DNA of 64,000 nucleotides from Lycorma delicatula (GCF_047948215.1 NC_134457.1:16900626-16964625); one strand, 5' to 3'; positions 47,164 to 58,006 are shown, counted from the first letter of the stretch. Numbers and translations are program-made. Notes: generated from the letters alone by a model not told the origin.

Positions 47164-48105
47164 CGCATTTACCCGGTACATATAAAATTACACGGCACAC
47201 TGCGAACAGATACCGTAGCATCTTTACAGAGTACTGTTGACATCATGTCAATGTCCTATTAACCTGGTAATACATAAATAAATATAACGAATTCTCTTTG
47301 GAAAATTAATACTGGCAAACTTTAAACATCATTTACTCAAAACAAGAAAAACTTTGTGCAGTAATTATCCTTATTTGATCCAGCTTCTCGATTTGGTTTA
47401 GTAGAAACAAAAAAAGACATCTGCAAGCTCCGTGGAATATTTTTCAAATATACTCATATTCTAATAGGATAATTTTTTAATTGCAAAAGTAATTAAAAAA
47501 AAAAAACAAAAATTTCCCAACACTCGAAAAATATAAATAAATCAATACATCATCATGTCATTGAAAAGTACTTGAAGCACAAAACAAATCTGAAAACAGA
47601 TTTCATGATATACTTTAAGTACGGCTTAAACACACTGATAGCTTATCGCTATGATTAATAAATGGAAGAAACCCAGACTATAGACAAAAAAAATTCATGT
47701 CAAGAAAAAATAAATTATTTGAAATGACGATAAGAATACCAGGAAAATACCATTCGAACGAACCTACAATTTACTAATATTTTAATCGCGGCAAGTGTGT
47801 GACCCATTTAACAATGTACATCACGGATTTTTTTATAATAGAGATAATTTAGATTGACCAGTAAACGATTATGTAAAAGCGAACTTTTAAAAACTTTTAC
47901 ATAGTTTTTAATATTTTTTAAAATATTTTATTTTTGGACAGTGGTGTAAATTTCATACTAAAAACATAGGCTAATTAATGATAGTAAAAACATCAGCTGA
48001 ACAAATGAGTATATACTCGATTCACTTAAAAAGCTATCCAGTTGTGTAAACTAACCGCGTAGCGTTGTAATAAGACGTTTTCGAAAACTACGCGTACAAA
48101 TTATA
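47164..48105. other. AT-rich DNA without recognisable features
   Basis: No gene or shared repeat was recognised. Confidence 0.5.
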
Positions 48106-48107
48106 TA

Positions 48108-49496
48108 CAGAATGATGTTTTAGTCCTGTTACCAAATTTTAAATGTAATTTAAGAAAGGGAAATTTAGGTAGAATAAAAAAATGTATTTTTTACTTACAA
48201 AAGAGATTTAATAAAAAGCTATTACTTACAAATTACTATAGCTTACTTACTTAAGCTATTACTATTGTTTACTTATTATTAAAGAATATGTTCAAAAATG
48301 CCCACCCCTTGCGGTTATACACGCACGGACTCTTTTCAGCATATTAGCAGAAACCTTTTTCAGAGTCTGTAATATTGACTTTAAGTTCATCAATAGTGTG
48401 AGGATTGTTTTTGAAGGCCTCCGACTTAATACTGCCCCACAAAATGTAGTCAGAAGATGTGAGATCTGGGGACCTTGGAGGCCATAAGCCCTTGCTTATT
48501 ATTCGATCATCAAAGAACTCTTGCAGAAAATCCATGGTTTCTCGAGACGTGTGGCATGTATCGCAGTCTTGCTGAAACCAGCAATACCGTTCTTGAGGTT
48601 TCAGGAGGGACAAAAATTGGCGCACAATATTCCTGTATTCTTCTCCATTTACTGTCTGTTCGAAGAATATGGGTTTCCGACTATACGATGACGAGATATC
48701 GCATACCACACACCAATTTTTTCAGGATGCAAAGATTTATCTTGTAAAGCGTTTGGATTTTCAACCGCCCAAATTCGTCAGTTTTGACTGTTCACATAAC
48801 CATCGAGATGGATCCAAGCTTCATCACTAAGAACACTGTGTTTAAAAATAAGATTCTGTTGTCATTTATGAGAGACCTAAACCCACGGCAATATTGCAAT
48901 CGCTTATTTAAATCAGGAGGCTGAAGCTCTTGAACTAATCATACGCGATACGGATACAATTTCAATTTTTTAGCAGCTTTCTGAACAATCGAATATGACA
49001 AACAGACTTGCGTGGAAAGTTTTCATAAACTTTTCCGTGGAGAATTGAGCAATCTTCTTTTCACAATTTCTAAAACGTCATCTGTCAAGCGAGTTGGTCG
49101 ACCACTACGTTTTCTGTCGCAAATCGGTTTACCTGTCTCTCGAAATCGGTTTGCTAGCCTAGAAATTGACATCTTTTCTGGTGGAGGAACACCAACAAAT
49201 TTAATTTGAAATGATTCTTTCACACTCGCGTACGATTTCGTAGCAAAATATTGTTCATGAATGAAACCTCATTGTTCTATGGTAAAAGATGTTCTATGGT
49301 AAAAGATATTCTGTTCGTAACACGACCGGAAACGGCACAAAAGTTTACACAGCTCAAGGAGAATCAACCCACATTGCTGTATCTACACCGGTTGAGTAGC
49401 GCTACCAACTTCGTGTCACAAAACAAAATTTCCCTTTCTTAGAAAAAAATTACTAGGCATTAACAATTGGGTAACAGGACAAAAAAAATTACGCTG
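48108..49496 (-). mobile_element. Tc1/mariner-superfamily transposon with TIRs
   Basis: A whole-length transposon of about 1.39 kb. The left terminal repeat starts CAG at 48108 and includes GTCCTGTTACC (48123-48133) and AAGAAAGGGAAATTT (48152-48166). The right end is its reverse complement: AAATTTCCCTTTCTTAG (about 49426-49442) and GGTAACAGGAC (49470-49480), closing at CTG (49494-49496). TA dinucleotides at 48106-48107 and 49497-49498 fit the TA target duplication of the superfamily. It encodes a broken transposase on the minus strand. Confidence 0.85.
48344..49300 (-). pseudogene. Tc1/mariner-type transposase, disrupted
   Basis: On the minus strand the protein starts around FTIEQ (about 49295), meets a stop at once (TGA after EQ), then continues EQYFATKSYASVKESFQIKF and an N-terminal helix-turn-helix with VGVPPPEKMSISRLANRFRE and GRPTRLTDDV. 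After a frameshifted linker, SDEAWIHLDGYVNSQN (about 48800-48840) carries the first catalytic Asp and is followed by a stop in place of a Cys codon. Then VNGEEYRNIVRQFL and WFQQDCDTCHTSRETM carry the second Asp, and WPPRSPDLTSSDYILWGSIK the third, with 38 residues between the second and third Asp. The spacing and WFQQDGAT-CHT type place it near the DD37-41D groups rather than classical mariner DD34D. Several stops and frameshifts make it inactive. A 17-bp stretch (TTCTATGGTAAAAGATG/A) is tandemly doubled at about 49274-49308. Confidence 0.85.
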
Positions 49497-49616
49497 TATT
49501 TTAATTTTTTATGTTTTCATTTGGCTCCGACTGAATAGATTTATTTACAAATGAATTACACGACAGCTATATTTAAAGATATATCACTGTTGATAAAAAC
49601 ACGTTAGACGATAAAA

Positions 49617-51535
49617 CAGCGTTTCTCAACGTGCGGGTCGCGAAATTGGCCTACAGCTTTATGCGTAAACATTAATAAAATCATTTTATGAGAAAAAGTA
49701 TCATTCATTACAACATTTTTACTTTCATCTATTAGTACATATGTAAAGAAATTATGAGATGGTGCGTTTATTTTTCATTTAAAAGTTTCTACTTACGTGG
49801 ATCTACGTTCGAAACGCACAAAAGTAAATAGTTTTCAAGCGATAAAAATCGATTCCTATATTTAGTTTTTGGCGCAACCACACAGGATAAACCATTTTCG
49901 CTAAGGTAAGACGTGGCGAAAAGGATTAATATTTTCAACGCTTCTGTGACTAAATTTCCATATTCACTTCGAGGAACAAGTCAAACCATACCTAAATCTT
50001 ATCGGTTGACATTTCGATAAGCCGGTCGTGAATCTCAACCGGTAACTTAGCAGTTGCAAAAACGTTTTCACTAAATGAATTCAGTACCAGTCTCTTCGAG
50101 AAATTATTTTTATTTTCCGGGAAATACTCCGCCGACTGAATTTTAGCTCACGCAAATGCATCTTCATGCTACCGAAACTGCGGTGAATAATAGTGTCTCC
50201 TTCATCAATTTTTCTCAATATAATCAATCGGAAGTGAGTGGAAACATATCAGAACTTTTTGAAGGTAAATAATCCAGATATCAACTTTCTTAATGAAAGC
50301 ATGAACTTTGACGTTAATAAAATGTTTTTTTTTTCATGACCTTATAAATTCACATTCAAGTCATTTAAATGCGAAAATACATCAGCTAAGTAAGCCGAAA
50401 AAACATATACTCATTATTCTGTAAAAACATTGAGAATGGCGTTAGTTTATCCAGAAAATATAGTTAATTATAAAATATTAATTAATTCTCGTAATTCCAA
50501 TAACTGGTTTATAACACTTTATAATAATTTTATCGAAAATGCCCCGTTGGTATGATTTTATATTAAATAATTCAAATATAAAACCCAATTATCAACAAAT
50601 CTTTTTATGTGTTCAAGCGCTTTCGGAAATGAATTTCACATTCAGGAACTTAAATTTTTTTATACTATTCTTAAAAAAAAAAAAAAACTAAAACTTTATT
50701 GTCATAAGTAGAATTGTCATGTAAAATATGTAACAGTAGTCGTCATGTGTTTAAAATTGTGTCGACTTAACGTCCTGTCATCATGAATATCTCCACCGTT
50801 ATAACGGTGACGACCTCTGACGTGACATGTGCTTTACATAACAATTCTACTTATGACGACAAAATTTTAGTTTTTTAAGAATAATATAAAAATTAAGTTC
50901 CTGAAGATGGAATTCGTTTCCGAAAGCGCTTGAACGCATAAAAACTTGTTTGTAAGTACGTTTTATATTTTAAGTATTTATTATAGCACTTTCCCCCGCG
51001 ATAATCATCTGACTTCTGTATGGAAAAGAAGACTTTTCCTTTTCACCCATTTCATCGCAGAGTTTAACAAACAGCCTATTCTGAAATGGTCAACTTTTAA
51101 TAAAATTAACCATTATTATAGCTTTACAAAAAACTTGTTTGAGATTTTCCGGCATATTATTTTTGTTGCAAGAGCACGTCTATGAAGGAAGCAGTGCGTC
51201 CAATCCGCCCTTGGTATAAAACGATCTTTTAATTTTTTCAGAAATCCACTGTTCGTTCCTGTTATCGCCTTCGTATCATCACTAGATATCTTATCAATTT
51301 ATCTTGTAGGTTTTAGTAACTTCATAAAAAAAACATCAAAAAGACATTGTCCTGTTGCATAACCAGGTGGTATTGGTTTGCAAAACAGCATATTTTCTTT
51401 GATTGATCTGTCACTATCGCATTCATATCTCACAAAACATAAGAAATGAAAATGTTTGCCACATATGTTAATTCATCATATTGAATAGTAAAAAATTCAC
51501 TTCAATTCACTTTCTGAATTATGTGATCGCTAACA
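49617..51535 (-). pseudogene. hAT transposase pseudogene (ZBED5/SCAND3-like)
   Basis: Remains of a hAT-superfamily element read on the minus strand. From right to left, in shifting frames: SEFFTIQYDELTYVANI (about 51490) where the family has FYSIQLDESTDVAN; CFLHRRALATK-type sequence with KNNMPENLKQVFCKAIIMVN and FIKS, PFQNRLFVKLCDEMGEK (51160-51020); then, beyond a fold-back insertion (50595-50952), AYLADIFSHLNDLNVNLQG (about 50390-50335) and the C-terminal dimerisation segment LATSYLSENGL and APKTKYRNRF (about 49910-49840). The left end at 49617 is CAGCGTTTCTCAACGTGCGG, a typical terminal repeat of this hAT group. The N-terminal zinc finger and right terminal repeat were not found; the match stops near an unassigned GC-rich block at 51537. 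Frameshifts and stops are frequent. Confidence 0.85.
50595..50952. mobile_element. Fold-back element inside the hAT pseudogene
   Basis: Imperfect inverted repeat of about 358 bp. Left arm: TTTTTATGTGTTCAAGCGCT, TTCGGAAATGAATTTCACAT, TCAGGAACTTAA, ATACTATTCTTAAAAAA and CATAAGTAGAATTGTCATGT. The right arm gives the same in reverse complement, ending GCGCTTGAACGCATAAAAAC. The central part has its own short hairpin (CACCGTTATAACGGTG at 50798-50813, perfect). It splits the hAT coding relic between its catalytic and C-terminal parts, so it is the younger of the two. Confidence 0.85.
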
Positions 51536-51536
51536 T

Positions 51537-52345
51537 GGACATCCCAACCCGGAGGGGGAAGACACCCACCTTGTGACGTTAACGGTAACGTCACAAGTTC
51601 TGAGGGGCTATACCGGAAGTCGTCTTTAGACTCTCTAACTGATTACATCTCACAGTCATCAGCCAGCCTCGGTCGGGATGCCACCGATGTAAATGCCTCG
51701 ACAAATATTTGCGTCAGCAAAATACAAATCAAATTTCGCCTACATGTAGGCCTCAAACGGACATCTTCACATCCAACCTAACGTGATTTCCTCAAACTAA
51801 CTAACCGAGACCGCGGAAGCGGGTACCCCGAGCCTAATCTAACTTTGATAACACTGTTAGTGACTGCGAATGCCTCAGAAAACGAACGAGTTACAAGTTA
51901 AATCAGTGTTACACTCATACCAATCAAAATTATGTTTTTCGCAACATAAAAATTCAGATCTACACCCAAATAAGTCGATCAAATGAGGTCACCAGGTACT
52001 TGTTAGCATTCAGCGACCTAGGCGTGGCAGCGAATTGCTGTCTTGACATGATAAATTTAATTTATTGAATGTCATATATATTTTAGTAGTTGCCAGGGTG
52101 CGCCTACCCATGTTAGAATATATGACATGTGAGAGGTGGGACACGAAGCAAGTGGTGCGTGGCACCATGCTTAGTTCGCTCACGCAATTAGGTTAGCTCT
52201 AGGAGCTAGTTAGGACACTGGTCGCTAAACTGATTGAGGCTCAGTAGCCGTTTGTAGCACAGACATTCGGTCTTATGCTTTAGGGCGACCGAATGGGGTG
52301 GTGACGGGAGAAATGCCATGCAAATCAATCAATCACTCGGCCGTG
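51537..52345. other. Unassigned GC-richer block with a hairpin
   Basis: About 800 bp clearly richer in GC than its surroundings. It starts at CATCCCAACCCGGAGGGGGA and ends near GAAATGCCATGCAAATCAAT, CAATC. No long open frame and no motif of a known transposase or reverse transcriptase. An inverted repeat lies at 52069-52128: ATGTCATATATATT ... AATATATGACAT, with partly complementary sequence (TAGTAGTTGCCAGGGTG / CGCCTACCCATG) inside. It separates the hAT relic from the mariner. It may be a mobile element of a class not recognised here. Confidence 0.5.
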
Positions 52346-52382
52346 TTTATTGTTTTGATTTACATATGGCATCGGAGTAACG

Positions 52383-52415
52383 GCGGGAATTTTTTCCGCC
52401 AAGAAACATTCCCGC
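52383..52415. repeat. Short GC-rich hairpin
   Basis: GGCGGGAA and TTCCCGCC bracket TTTTTTCCGCCAAGAAACA. It lies just left of the mariner insertion. Function unknown. Confidence 0.6.
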
Positions 52416-52480
52416 CATAAGTTTTCGACATTTTCATTGTAGCCCAACGATATTATTTCAGTTATACGTACATTAGTATA

Positions 52481-53804
52481 TACGAGGGTTGTTTTTTTTG
52501 AAGGTCCGATCGGTCACGAAATAAAAACGCGCGAAAAAATTGATGAACCTTTGAGCATATGTGTTGCACAGCGTCTCTAGTATGGCCTTCAATCACGCCG
52601 GATCACTTCATTTAGTTCTGAACACACAGCTAGCACGTAAACATGTCTACAACAATAGCATCTCCCGCCAAGTGTGAAGTGCGTGCGGTAATTCGATTTC
52701 TTCAGGCTGAGGGGTGTAATGCAGCTGAAATTAATCGACGAATAAGTAATGTGTACGGTGAAACTTCAAATGAGTAACAGCAAAGTGTGACAATGGTTCA
52801 GGAACTTTAAAGCAGGACGTGCAGATGTTCATGATGCAGGCGGTCAGGAAAGGAAGCGATGATCTCGTTGAGCGAGTGGATGAGGCGATTCGAGAAAATC
52901 GTCGGTTCATAATTTCTGTATTGAGCGATTCGTTTCCTGAAATTTCAAGGTCAGCTCTCTACACCATTGCGAGTGAGAGACTTCAGTACCGCAAACTGTG
53001 TGCGAGATGGGTTCCCAACATGCTGTCCGACCATCACAAAACAATGAGAATGGACGCCTCCCTAACGTTTCTCCAGCGATACCACAATGAAGGAGAAGAT
53101 TTTTTGAACAAAATTGTCACAGAGGACGAGACATGGGTCCATTTCGAAACTGAAGAAACAAAAGAACAATCCAAACAGTGGATGCATTCTCATTCTCCCA
53201 GTAAACCAAAGAAATTCAAGCGAACCTTCTCCAACAGAAAGTATATAGCTACTGTGTTCTGGGCGGGAATGGAGTTCTCTTGGTGGAATCCATGGAACGT
53301 GGCACGACCATCACTGCAGCTTCATACTGCGTGACTCTTCAACGTATACGAAGGGCCATTCAGAATAAGCGGAGAGGAATGTTGTCATCAGGCATTGTCT
53401 TTCTCCATGATAATGCTCGGCCGCACACTGCAGCTGTAACAAAAAAGCTCCTGCAGCATTTTCGTTGTGAAGTGTTTGATCACCTACCATACAGCCCAGA
53501 CTTTGCTCCATCCGATTTTCACCTATTTGCTCACATGAAACGCTGGCTAGGAGGACAACATTTTGGCACAGACATCGAGCTGCAGACCAGCGTAGAAACA
53601 TGGCTGAGAACACAGGCGGCTGCGTTCTATGACGAGGGTATTGGGAATTTGGTACCACGCTACGACAAATGTCTAAATCGGAGTGGCGATTATGTAGAGA
53701 AATATCGTAACTATGTAAGTACTTATTACAAATTAAAAAAAAAATATTTTCACTGTGGTTTTAATTTCGTAACCGATCGGACCTTGAAAAAAATAACCCT
53801 CGTA
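52481..53804 (+). mobile_element. Full-length mariner transposon with TIRs
   Basis: About 1.32 kb, the normal size for mariner. The left terminal repeat (52481-52521: TACGAGGGTTGTTTTTTTTG, AAGGTCCGATCGGTCACGAA) and the right one (53764-53804, in reverse complement TACGAGGGTTATTTTTTTCA, AGGTCCGATCGGTTACGAAA) match over about 41 bp with few differences. The outermost TA on each side fits the TA target duplication. The transposase inside is broken. Confidence 0.95.
52643..53804 (+). pseudogene. Mariner DD34D transposase, frameshifted
   Basis: The start is ATG at 52643 (MSTTIASPAKCEVRAVIRFL, then QAEGCNAAEINRRISNVYGE), after which the frame is lost. The next frame gives MSNSKV, a TGA at 52788-52790 in place of a Trp codon, and QWFRNFKAGRADVHD. 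A further shift near 52850 leads to DDLVERVDEAIRENRRFI, RKLCARWVPNML and VTEDETWVHF (first catalytic Asp). Another shift near 53262-53300 leads to MERGTTITAASYCVTLQRIR, FLHDNARPHTAAV (second Asp) and LPYSPDFAPSDFHLFAHMKR (third Asp). Exactly 34 residues separate the second and third Asp, the mariner DD34D signature. The C-terminus reads GDYVEKYRNYVSTYYKLKKK. At least three frameshifts and one stop make it inactive, although all three catalytic residues survive. Confidence 0.92.
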
Positions 53805-54863
53805 TTTTACAATGTTTTCATCTAAGAATTCGATCAATTAGAATATAAAATAATCTTGAATTTATAAGATATTGAAATTACATTTTTATACATCGCTACT
53901 AGTAATTTAATAAATATTAGATTTTTTTAAAATCCCTTAGTTAAAATTCTTTTTACATGAAATCATAATTGATTACCTCTTGATTACAATTCAACTTCAT
54001 GAAAATATAAAAACAAAAAAAAATATATTTGATAAAATGAGAGTTCAAATAATCGAGATAAATAAAATAAGAAATATACTATAAATAAATGAACCGTTAA
54101 AAGAATGTTGAGTTAAAATTAATCATCTTAAAATGTTATTTTTTTGTTTTACGTAAATAAATGAGTTAATATGTTTGTAAGATTCTGCTTAATTGGTAAT
54201 AAATGAGACACGATAAGAAAATACATATCATTAATATTCGGAAATCCATTATGTCTGAATTATGTCATCATGTCTGAATAAAAAAAAATATTTGGGACAT
54301 ATGTTAAATATGTCATATACTGATTAGGTATTTCATAAACAAAAGACAAGCAGTCTATCATTTAAATTAGAAATTTACAGTCATTTTTTACATCTAAAAC
54401 CAAAAGAGATAATACAAAATTACATGTTTTCTCGTTTTTAAAACATTTCATATTACATCATCGGATATATACGTAACCATTGTACTTATGTAAATACTTA
54501 AAAAAAACAATTTCCGTCGTTAATTATATTTAAATTTATTTCGTTGAAATTTTTATAAATATAAAAACCAGTTTTATATATTAGCTAATAATATTAAAGC
54601 TTTTACTTCGTGAAAGGGCATGCATTTTATTTTATTAGTGATAATAATAAATATCTATTGCAACAGGATTGACTTATGTCAAATTTGTTTACCCTGGATT
54701 TCCCTAGTTTTCCTACACTTAAAAGGAGAAAGTAAACAGTAATTTTACAACTAGATACCATAAAAACTTACAAAAAATGTCCAATAGTTTAAATCCATAG
54801 TCATTCATCTAAATAACAAAAATAATACACAATACATAAATCGTACACTTTATAACCTTAATA
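53805..54863. other. AT-rich DNA without recognisable features
   Basis: No gene or shared repeat was recognised between the two mariner elements. Confidence 0.5.
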
Positions 54864-55583
54864 TACAAGGGCGGTCCAGAAAGTAATTTACGTTTGTGCC
54901 TAGCGTGGAGATGGGTGGGCTAGAGCCGCCATCTTGGCGTTAAAACGTTTCTACACTCAGTACGCATCAAGGTGTCGTAGCGTCTGGACTGTGATTTTTC
55001 TACTATGTTTTATTTGAATTAATTATTAAAATGTGCGCCTCAATAGAAAATCCCGCGAGTTGTGAGGTTCGTTCAGTGATTTAAGTTTTTACTGGCAAAA
55101 AACCTCAAACCAATTGAGATTCGTCGGCAACTTTGTGAGGTGTACGGAGATGGAATGAGTAAAGGTGGAGTAAGGCAGTGAAGCATTCAGTTTAAAAATG
55201 GCCGCCCCAATGTTCATGATGAGGATAGCAGTAGTCGGCCCAACCTTGTGACTGATGAACAGACGATGAAAATCAACGTTAAAATTCGTGAAAATCGCCG
55301 CATTCATTTACCCCAAATATCACGAAGTTTACTGCACGAAATTGTATCGGGAAAGATTAGTTATCATAAGCTTTGTGCAAGATGGATGCAAAAAATCTAA
55401 GGCAGAAGGTTTCTACAGAGAAGGAATTTAAAGTGTGCATCGTTATGATAAGTATCTCAATGTAAATTGCGACTATGTAGAAAAATAGTTTAAGATTGTC
55501 GCTTTCAAATGTATACAATAAAATCTTTGTTTTATTTGGTTGGTTTTTTTTTTAAAACGTAAGTTACTTTCTGGACAGTCCAG
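54864..55583 (+). mobile_element. Internally deleted mariner element
   Basis: About 0.7 kb. The left end TACAAGGGCGGTCCAGAAAG, TAATTTACGTTT and the right end (reverse complement GGACTGTCCAGAAAGTAACT, TACGTTTT) are matching terminal repeats, the outermost right bases being decayed. The transposase N-terminus begins at ATG 55031 (MCASIENPASCEVRSVI, stop) and continues in shifted frames with IEIRRQLCEVYGDGMSKGGV, FKNGRPNVHDEDSSSRP, and KISYHKLCARWMQKI. It then jumps to the extreme C-terminus (YLNVNCDYVEK, stop at about 55486). The catalytic core is absent, so this is a deletion derivative. Its terminal repeats differ from those of the mariner at 52481, so the two are separate lineages. Confidence 0.85.
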
Positions 55584-56496
55584 AAAACGGAGTATGAAAA
55601 CGGTGAGCCGAAGAAGAGAAAACTAAAAACTAATTTTAATCGGTAACTATTGATTTAGGAAGCAGTACTTCAGGTATTATTTTAAGTTACTCTTTAAAAC
55701 TACGAAAAATTACAATGTAATTTTTTTAATTTTCCATAAAGATTATCTTACGAGATGATAAAGATGAATAAAAATTACAAGAAAAAAGTAACCGAAAATC
55801 TAACTTACAACTTTTTTTCATTAGAAAGCATTTTTAAATCGTAAATAATTATTCCAAAAAAGAAAATAAGCCTACAGACTCTAATAAAATCTGTTATATA
55901 TTAAGACTAAATCTATCTAAAATTGTAAACAATTTTAGAATAAACTTTATTATGATTAACTACATAGTTAAATAGTAACTGCAGTCATAAAATTTTTATG
56001 TTTTTATGTTATAAAAACTAAATTTCTAACGACATATGAGGGGGGAATAAAATACACAGCTAGAGGAAATAAAATTATACGGTTAAGAATCATTAACTTC
56101 TGTTATATTTTGAAGGCGATTACCACAGAAATATGGCAACATTGGACAAAAATTAGTTCTACGGTGGACAATGAAAGATAGAAAAAAAAACTGAGACTTC
56201 ATGAAGCGGAACTTTATTAACAAAAAACATTCTTTTCACATTAAAAAATAACTTCCTGACTGTTCCAAAAAAAAACTAATAAATAAAAATAAAAAAGGCC
56301 TTGAAATCATCCAGTGAACTGAAAAATTAATATTAAATAAAATATTATTTAATTTATAAAATTAAAACATTATAAAAAATTTTAAAAAGTGAAACACTAC
56401 GTGATATCACTTTATTCGAAAAAATAGAAAATGTAATACAAATCGCAAATTACTTAACTTACAATGGTTCAAGTGTCCTCAAATCGTACAACCTTA
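55584..56496. other. AT-rich DNA without recognisable features
   Basis: No gene or shared repeat was recognised. Confidence 0.5.
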
Positions 56497-56504
56497 ATTA
56501 AACT

Positions 56505-57397
56505 CAGTGGCAGCTCGCATATAGGCACTGTGGAACTGTAGAATCCCCTATTTCAATTATATCCCCTTTTTTCTTTAATTCTTTTTTTATACTTGTACAA
56601 TATTTAATCCTTTCTGTTTAATGTCACTAACCATCCCCCAGTTAAAGGTAGAAAAATCATTATATAAAACTGTGCGCTTCACAGTTCCAAACAAAAATCT
56701 TTGTAAGGAACTGTGCGCTTCACAGTTCTACCGGCGTGGTGTTTGGTCGTTGTGCGCATGCGGACATAGGAAGCTGCACACCTGGCTTCGACGGAGAGAG
56801 AGCACTGTCGCTCCTCTAGTTCCGACCCTGGCATGCTGGTGGAAAGTATTTTTTTTTTTATTCCGCGTGTGTATAAAACGTTCCTTGTTCGTTCCCTTTT
56901 CTAGTTGAGTAGGTGGAAGGAACATGAAAGTGTATAAATGTTTTTTCAATAGTGATCAAAAAATGTCGGAAAGAAAGGGCTCTTTGATTACCAAATCTGC
57001 CCAAAAACACGCTGGAAGGGCGAAAGAAAAGGCAATTAGTAAAAACTAATTATGTATTTGTTTTTGTGTACATACAAATTTAAATTAAGCACCACTGGAC
57101 TATAGTGTTTTTAAGCGGGCATTTTATTAAGTTATTATCTAATAATACTATAAAATATTATATGTATTGAAATTTTATTATTTATTCGGTTAAAGTGAAT
57201 AAGTTATATGTACCGTTAAGTACCATATTCTTGAATGTGATGAAGCATAGATTACTATCGTGCTTCCAGCTATTCTATCTCAATTCATTTTTTCGGTTCT
57301 TTTATTTTACAGAAAACCACGGCCTTGAAAACGCCCAGAAAATTTTTTGGAGCAGCACCCCCCCCCCCCCCACTAATTTTAGCTACTAGCCGCCACG
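56505..57397 (-). mobile_element. hAT-type non-autonomous element, copy 2, clean 8-bp duplication
   Basis: 893 bp bounded by CAGTGGCAGCTCGCATATAG (left) and, at the right, the complement of GTGGCGGCTAGTAGCTAAAA. ATTAAACT at 56497-56504 is repeated exactly at 57398-57405; an 8-bp duplication plus CAGTGG-type ends marks the hAT superfamily. It is the inverse-oriented relative of 27354-28148. Inside, on the plus strand, a TATAAAACG box (56873) precedes an ATG at 56963 encoding MSERKGSLITKSAQKHAGRA and KEKAISKN before a stop: perhaps the first exon of a lost transposase, carried as a promoter remnant. A poly-C run (57358-57371) is part of the element. Confidence 0.88.
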
Positions 57398-57628
57398 ATT
57401 AAACTAATTTCTCGTCGTCATACAATGGTGAAATTGTTTTCTCAGTGACGTAAGTCGGATGACAATAAAATATTCCATTGTTAATTTCATGCATTTCTAT
57501 ATTTTATAAATAGAACATTTATATAAGTTGTCGAGGATACAAAGAGAACATCTTGAAGAAGGGGGCTGAATGTAGCTATCGATCCCATAATAGATACATA
57601 GTGTAGTTTGTTTAAAAAAAAAACCCAA

Positions 57629-58003
57629 CGGGTTGATCTCGTGGTAAACTCGTCATAAATTGGCTGAGAAGTCGAAATTCTCAGGTTCAAATCCTAATAA
57701 AAGGTAGTTGCTTTCATTTGGATTTGAATACTAGATCGTGGATACCGGTGTTCTTTGGTGATTTCGGGACATCTGCATCGGTGGCATCTCTGCGGGGCCT
57801 GAACTGAAAGCTGTGGTACGCAATCAGTTTGAGGGCGAGTAGATGTCCTCCGTTAAAGCCACTACTGGCTAGGAACGGACGGGGTGGTGTAGCGACCGGA
57901 CATGCTATGAGGTGCGATCTTCCCCCCTCGGGGGGGGGGGGGGAATCGAGATGTTATTTGGTGATTGGGTTTCAATTAACTACACATCTCAGGAATGGTC
58001 GAC
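57629..58003 (+). mobile_element. SINE-A copy carrying a 193-bp insertion
   Basis: Plus-oriented SINE-A: AACCCAACGGGTTGATCTCG (A-box region), B box GGTTCAAATCCTAA, TGGATTTGAATACTAGATCG and GGATACCGGTGTTCTTTGGT, then an insertion (57764-57956), then GGGTTTCAATTAACTACACA and CTCAGGAATGGTCGACCT. The tail is missing: at about 58004 it runs into a minus-oriented SINE-A tail. Confidence 0.85.
57764..57956. mobile_element. GC-rich 193-bp insertion of unknown class
   Basis: Inserted in the SINE-A copy with an exact 10-bp duplication, TTTGGTGATT, at 57754-57763 and 57957-57966. The insert starts TCGGGACATCTGCATCGGTG and ends GGGGAATCGAGATGTTA; ACATCT near one end and AGATGT near the other are complementary, a weak hint of inverted ends. 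It has no poly-A, no pol III boxes that were recognised, and a poly-G run at 57929-57943. A 10-bp duplication is compatible with a MULE-type or similar DNA transposon, but this is inference. Confidence 0.75.
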
Positions 58004-58006
58004 CTC

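Noticed and set aside
48475..48747. 90-codon plus-strand open frame
   Set aside because: Antisense shadow of the Tc1/mariner-type transposase pseudogene, which has clear catalytic motifs on the minus strand.
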